Part shown: piece after piece, positions 60,419 through 64,000 of the stretch
Layout: every line of letters begins with the position of its first letter
How positions within the stretch are numbered: the stretch's first letter is position 1
Origin: an uncultured Desulfosporosinus sp.
GTDB lineage: Bacteria > Bacillota > Desulfitobacteriia > Desulfitobacteriales > Desulfitobacteriaceae
Assembly: GCA_927405585.1 (NCBI GenBank)
Contig: CAKMJS010000011.1
Location: forward strand, 1 to 64,000
Length of the DNA: 64,000 nucleotides
Direction: 5' to 3'
Notes under the pieces: generated by a model
Seen by the model: only the letters and a program-made list of their open reading frames with translations
The model's database searches: none
Told to the model about the DNA's origin: nothing
Position numbers and translations under genes: made by a program

Positions 60419-61276
60419 GTGAGTTTAAAAAGGGTCGCAATTATTGGTTCAGGAACAATGGGGCGGGGAATAGTACATGTCTGCGCTTTGAATGGTTTTG
60501 AAGTAACTATGCAGGACATCAGTGATGAGGTACTAGGTAAATCACTTAAAATTATTGAGTCAAACATGCAAAAAGGAGTCGATCGTGGCAAGGTAACTCC
60601 TCAAGCCAAAGAAGAGGCTCTAACACGAATACATTGTGTCACAGATTTAGAAAGAGCCGTAATCGACGCTGATCTGGTGATTGAAGCGGTTCCCGAAATA
60701 ATTGAGTTAAAGTGGGAAATTTTCGCCAAGTTAGATCAATACTGTCCAGCCCATACTATTCTAGCTACAAATACTTCGGCAAAAAGCATCACGGAAATTG
60801 CAGCTGCTACGAAACGACCAGAGAAAGTTATTGGCTTGCATTTCTTTAATCCGGTGCATGTGATGAAGTTAGTAGAAATCATCTGCGCCCTAGAGACTTC
60901 AGAGGAAACATATGAAATTGCTACTGCAATGTGCCAAAAAATGGGTAAAGAAACAGTTAAAATTAATGAATACCCTGGGTTCGTAACCACCAGAATTAAT
61001 GCCATGATTGGTAACGAAGCATTTAATATGCTACAGGAAGGACTTGGGACACCTGAAGATATCGATAAGGCACTAAAACTTGGTCTCAATCATCCAATGG
61101 GTCCTTTTGAAATGGTTGATCTAGTTGGATTAGACGTTCGGTTAAAGATACTTGAGTATTTACACCAAACGCTTGGTGAAAAATATAGACCTGCTCCACT
61201 TATGGTCAAATACGTCAAAGCCGGTAGATTGGGTCGTAAAGTAGGTAAAGGCGTATATGATTACACCGACAAATAG
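60419..61276 (+). CDS. 3-hydroxyacyl-CoA dehydrogenase
   Basis: The 285-residue NAD-dependent enzyme has the Rossmann motif IIGSGTMGRGIVHVCALNGF (about residues 7-26), the LATNTSAKSITEIA segment (about 118) and GLHFFNPVHVMKLVEII (about 138) with the catalytic His. GRKVGKGVYDY closes the protein. It oxidises the 3-hydroxyacyl-CoA intermediate and resembles 3-hydroxybutyryl-CoA dehydrogenases. The GTG start at 60419 follows AAAGGAGGAG. It is 13 bp after the acyl-CoA dehydrogenase gene. Confidence 0.93.
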   Translation: MSLKRVAIIGSGTMGRGIVHVCALNGFEVTMQDISDEVLGKSLKIIESNMQKGVDRGKVTPQAKEEALTRIHCVTDLERAVIDADLVIEAVPEIIELKWEIFAKLDQYCPAHTILATNTSAKSITEIAAATKRPEKVIGLHFFNPVHVMKLVEIICALETSEETYEIATAMCQKMGKETVKINEYPGFVTTRINAMIGNEAFNMLQEGLGTPEDIDKALKLGLNHPMGPFEMVDLVGLDVRLKILEYLHQTLGEKYRPAPLMVKYVKAGRLGRKVGKGVYDYTDK

Positions 61277-61287
61277 GGGGACTGAAC

Positions 61288-62064
61288 ATGGAGCTTAAGA
61301 ATATTTGCCTCGAAGTTGATGAAGGTATTGGTATAGTTACTATTAATCGGCCCCAAGTACGTAATGCTTTGGATAGGCAGACAGTAAGGGAATTAGCAGA
61401 TGTAATTAACTTCGTTGAACATAATGACAAGATTAAGGTGGTAATTTTTACAGGAGCAGGGGAAAAAGCCTTTGTGGCTGGAGCAGATGTAGCAGCTTTA
61501 TTAGAACGTACAGTTTTAGAAACCTATTTTAATGAGAATCAAGCGATTCTTAGCCAACTTGCCGCCATGAAGAAAGTAACAATTGCAGCCGTAAACGGTG
61601 TAGCCTTAGGCGGTGGCTGCGAGCTTGCTTTAGCCTGTGACCTTAGAATTGCCTCAGATAATGCCAAGCTGGGGCAACCAGAATTAACCTTGGGCATTTT
61701 GCCCGGAGCAGGGGGAACCCAACGACTGAGCCGTCTTATAGGTGTTGCTAAAGCGAAGGAATTAATCCTTACAGGGGATATAATCGATGCTGCGGAGGCC
61801 TTGCGAATTGGGCTTGTCAACAAGGTTGTTCCGCTAGGTGAGGCAGTCCAATCAGCTATAGAAATGGCTCGAAAAATACTGTTAAAAGGACCCACTGCTG
61901 TCTGCATCGCTAAGGAAGTAATCAATTTAGGTATAAATACAGACCTAAATTCAGGACTTTTTATTGAGAGGTTGGCCCAGACAGTTTTATTTAGTACGGA
62001 AGACCGTCATGAAGGATTATCAGCCTTTTTAGAAAAAAGACCTCCTAAATTTAAGGGTAAGTAG
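61288..62064 (+). CDS. Enoyl-CoA hydratase
   Basis: The 258-residue crotonase-family protein has the oxyanion-hole block AFVAGADVAALLE (about residue 61) and AAVNGVALGGGCELALACDLRIAS (about 100). QPELTLGILPGAGGTQRLSRLIG (about 130) carries the two Glu positions expected of a hydratase. It hydrates 2-enoyl-CoA to 3-hydroxyacyl-CoA. GGGGGACTGAAC precedes the ATG. It lies between the hydroxyacyl-CoA dehydrogenase and thiolase genes. Confidence 0.94.
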   Translation: MELKNICLEVDEGIGIVTINRPQVRNALDRQTVRELADVINFVEHNDKIKVVIFTGAGEKAFVAGADVAALLERTVLETYFNENQAILSQLAAMKKVTIAAVNGVALGGGCELALACDLRIASDNAKLGQPELTLGILPGAGGTQRLSRLIGVAKAKELILTGDIIDAAEALRIGLVNKVVPLGEAVQSAIEMARKILLKGPTAVCIAKEVINLGINTDLNSGLFIERLAQTVLFSTEDRHEGLSAFLEKRPPKFKGK

Positions 62065-62125
62065 GCAAGCTTACAACTCTGATTATCTAATGGGAATGAA
62101 TTACCTAAAATAAGGGGGAGATTCA

Positions 62126-63322
62126 ATGGAAGATGTAGTTATCGTATCAGCAACCCGGACAGCAGTAGGTAAGATTGGTGGAGCCCTTAAAAACGTTTTG
62201 CCAGAGGATTTAGGCGCCTTTGTAATTCGGGAGGCACTCAAACGCATCGGCCAAGAGATAGAAAAGCTGGATGAAGTAATTCTCGGTCATGCTAAGCAAA
62301 GTGCTGATAATCCCAATATTGCCCGTTTAAGTGCACTTATTGCGGGATTATCCGTGGAAGTGCCTAGTTACACGGTTCATCGACAGTGTGGATCGGGGAT
62401 GCAGGCAATACTCAATGGATCACACCAGATTGCTTTGGGTTTAAATGACACGGTTGTCGTCGGAGGGGTTGAGTCTATGAGTACAGCCCCTTACTACAAT
62501 CGTCAAGTCCGGTTTGGAGCAAATGCCGGAAATGTTTTATTACTAGACCCAAATACTGAGAGCCAGCCTCGTTCTCAACCTGCGAATGAGTACGGAGAAT
62601 TGACGATGGGTATGACTGCCGAAAATTTAGCCGTTAAGTACAACATTAGTAGGCTGGAACAAGATGAGTTTGCATTACAGAGCCAAAAGCGAGCTTTTTC
62701 AGCGATTGAGTTGGGTAAATTCAAGGAAGAAATTGCTCCTTTTCCAATTCCTAAACGCAAGGGTGAAACGACTTATTTTGACGTTGATGAACACCCCCGA
62801 AAGACTACTATAGAAGCATTAAGCGCACTTAAGCCAGCCTTTAAACAAAACGGTACAGTTACAGCCGGAAATTCCTCAGGACGAAACGATGGAGCCTCTG
62901 CTTTAATTTTGATGTCTGCCAATAAAGCAAAAGATTTGGGAATCAAACCATGGGCAAGGATCATCTCTGAAGGGGTCTCGGGTGTTTCCCCAGAAATTAT
63001 GGGCATCGGGCCCGTAAGCGCAACGAGACAAGCCTTGACCAGGGCAGGCTTGACGCTGGATAATATTGATTTGATAGAGTTGAACGAGGCTTTTGCTGCT
63101 CAATCTTTGGCAGTACTCAAGGATCTGGGCTTAGGTACTGAAAAAGTCAACGTAAATGGTGGCGCAATTGCCCTTGGACACCCTATCGGAAATACTGGAG
63201 CTCGAATTGTAGTATCGCTCTTACATGAAATGAGACGACGTCAAGCGCGTTATGGTTTGGCAACACTCTGTATTGCTGGAGGTCAAGGCTTGGCAATGAT
63301 TATAGAAAATATAATTGACTAG
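62126..63322 (+). CDS. Thiolase (acetyl-CoA acetyltransferase-like)
   Basis: The 398-residue thiolase has the acylated cysteine in VHRQCGSGMQAILNG (about residues 84-98), the HPIGNTGARIV block (about 353) and CIAGGQGLAMI (about 384) with the second active-site cysteine. NELNEAFAAQSLA-type sequence lies near 318. It cleaves 3-oxoacyl-CoA with CoA, completing beta-oxidation in this operon. AAGGGGGAGATTCA precedes the ATG. Confidence 0.94.
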   Translation: MEDVVIVSATRTAVGKIGGALKNVLPEDLGAFVIREALKRIGQEIEKLDEVILGHAKQSADNPNIARLSALIAGLSVEVPSYTVHRQCGSGMQAILNGSHQIALGLNDTVVVGGVESMSTAPYYNRQVRFGANAGNVLLLDPNTESQPRSQPANEYGELTMGMTAENLAVKYNISRLEQDEFALQSQKRAFSAIELGKFKEEIAPFPIPKRKGETTYFDVDEHPRKTTIEALSALKPAFKQNGTVTAGNSSGRNDGASALILMSANKAKDLGIKPWARIISEGVSGVSPEIMGIGPVSATRQALTRAGLTLDNIDLIELNEAFAAQSLAVLKDLGLGTEKVNVNGGAIALGHPIGNTGARIVVSLLHEMRRRQARYGLATLCIAGGQGLAMIIENIID

Positions 63323-63383
63323 AGTCCACTTCAGATATGAGTGAGTGGTAAGACTTTGGTAGCAGCGATAGGGGGGGATAGCG

Positions 63384-63776
63384 ATGGATCTAGATTTCCT
63401 TGAGTCAGGGAATGTATGGAAATACCTTGGTATGAAAATAGTGCGTGATTTGGAAGGGCGACCTGGGGTGCATGTCAAAAATACTGACAATCTGAGGCAA
63501 ATATACGGAGGCATGCATGGAGGGATCATCTCAACCGCTGTAGATGCCGCTGCTGCAGTAACAGTTAATGAGGCAGTTGGCAAAGATTACGCGGCTTCAA
63601 CCGTGGAATTAAAAGTAAACTATTTGTTACCCGTGGTAGACTCAGATATATTTGTCTATGCTAAGATTGTAAAAAAAGGAAAACAGCTTATCGTGACAAC
63701 AGTCGAAGTTTTGGACAATCGATCAAATGTTGTGGCAATTGGTATTGTGACCTATATGCTCAAGCAAATAGGTTAA
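63384..63776 (+). CDS. PaaI-type hotdog thioesterase
   Basis: This 130-residue single hotdog-domain protein contains YGGMHGGIISTAVDAAAAVTVNEAVG (about residues 36-61), the motif with the glycine-rich loop and catalytic Asp of PaaI-type thioesterases, followed by VELKVNYLLPV. It probably releases CoA from stalled or non-productive acyl-CoAs. GGGGGGATAGCG precedes the ATG. It is the last gene of the operon. Confidence 0.85.
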   Translation: MDLDFLESGNVWKYLGMKIVRDLEGRPGVHVKNTDNLRQIYGGMHGGIISTAVDAAAAVTVNEAVGKDYAASTVELKVNYLLPVVDSDIFVYAKIVKKGKQLIVTTVEVLDNRSNVVAIGIVTYMLKQIG

Positions 63777-63845
63777 CTCGTTAACTATTATATTTAGGGA
63801 TAGAGGATTTTGAAGAGGACTCTACTAATAGGATGGTTAATAGCT

Positions 63846-63884
63846 AACCCGCTGTGTTGAATTAAGTCGACATAGCGGGTTTTG
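63846..63884 (+). terminator. Terminator of the beta-oxidation operon
   Basis: AACCCGCTGTGT (63846-63857) pairs with ACATAGCGGGTT (63870-63881) with one G-T pair and is followed by further T residues. Confidence 0.8.
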
Positions 63885-63927
63885 CTAATTATAATAAACT
63901 AAACTGTTAAAGGAGTAGAGGTGTAGT

Positions 63928-64000
63928 TATGCCAAAAGAATTAACACACTGGCATATTGCTCATGCAGCTTTGCGAAGGGGAGTCACTACTCAAGTTAGA
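63928..64000 (+). CDS. Partial gene at window edge
   Basis: An ATG behind GGAGTAGAGG opens the frame MPKELTHWHIAHAALRRG onward, still open at the window end. The MPKELTHW start is, from memory, common in proteins annotated as zinc-dependent phospholipase C-like, but too little is visible to be sure. Confidence 0.5.

Overview
The window looks like chromosome from an anaerobic, spore-forming Firmicute of the Desulfosporosinus/Desulfitobacterium type (Peptococcaceae). That placement is an inference from gene content: non-pyrrolysine MttB methyltransferases with a corrinoid protein, TAXI-type TRAP transport, a ferredoxin-linked 2-oxoacid oxidoreductase, many Fe-S proteins, a YteA-type zinc-finger protein, strong AGGAGG ribosome sites and frequent GTG/TTG starts. 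No rRNA, tRNA, CRISPR array or intact mobile element was seen. About 61 protein genes fill the window, nearly all on the + strand.

Layout. 1-3.7 kb: small housekeeping and unknown genes separated by two copies of a short inverted-repeat element. 3.8-8.7 kb: a GlcD/GlcF hydroxyacid oxidase pair behind a promoter carrying a FadR-type operator, its likely GntR regulator, and a four-cluster ferredoxin-like protein. 9-11 kb: a flavoprotein, a membrane-anchored unknown and a methyltransferase stump. 11.1-17.8 kb: an aromatic amino acid operon (HutP-like RNA-binding regulator, aroH, two DAHP synthases, tyrA, aroA) ending in azlCD. A long leader with a terminator and a striking UAG-triplet tract precedes the second DAHP synthase. 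18-22.6 kb: glutamate dehydrogenase and a receiver-receiver-PPDK_N fusion.

22.7-35.6 kb: a sigma-54-controlled module made of an enhancer-binding activator, a tandem nitrilase-like protein, an MmgE/PrpD protein, an OpuC-type betaine transporter, two MttB-family methyltransferases and a corrinoid protein. Three -24/-12 promoters and a recurring CTCA-N4-TGAG dyad link the parts. I infer import and demethylation of a quaternary amine. The methyl-tetrahydrofolate:corrinoid methyltransferase and the corrinoid reactivase are not in the window.

36-45.2 kb: a GntR/UTRA regulator with duplicated operators, a Dpp-type ABC transporter, an AtuA/DUF4387 pair and a peptidase C26-type amidotransferase. 45.6-63.8 kb: an IclR regulator diverging from a long catabolic region. 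This holds a TRAP permease with TAXI binding protein, a two-subunit CoA transferase, an alcohol dehydrogenase, a ferredoxin and 2-oxoacid:ferredoxin oxidoreductase, a second GlcD/GlcF pair, and then a full beta-oxidation set. Two near-identical promoter/operator arrangements, one before the TRAP operon and one before the beta-oxidation operon, suggest a single IclR regulon. The gene order fits a hydroxyacid being oxidised to an oxoacid, then to acyl-CoA, then through beta-oxidation. The window ends inside a further gene.
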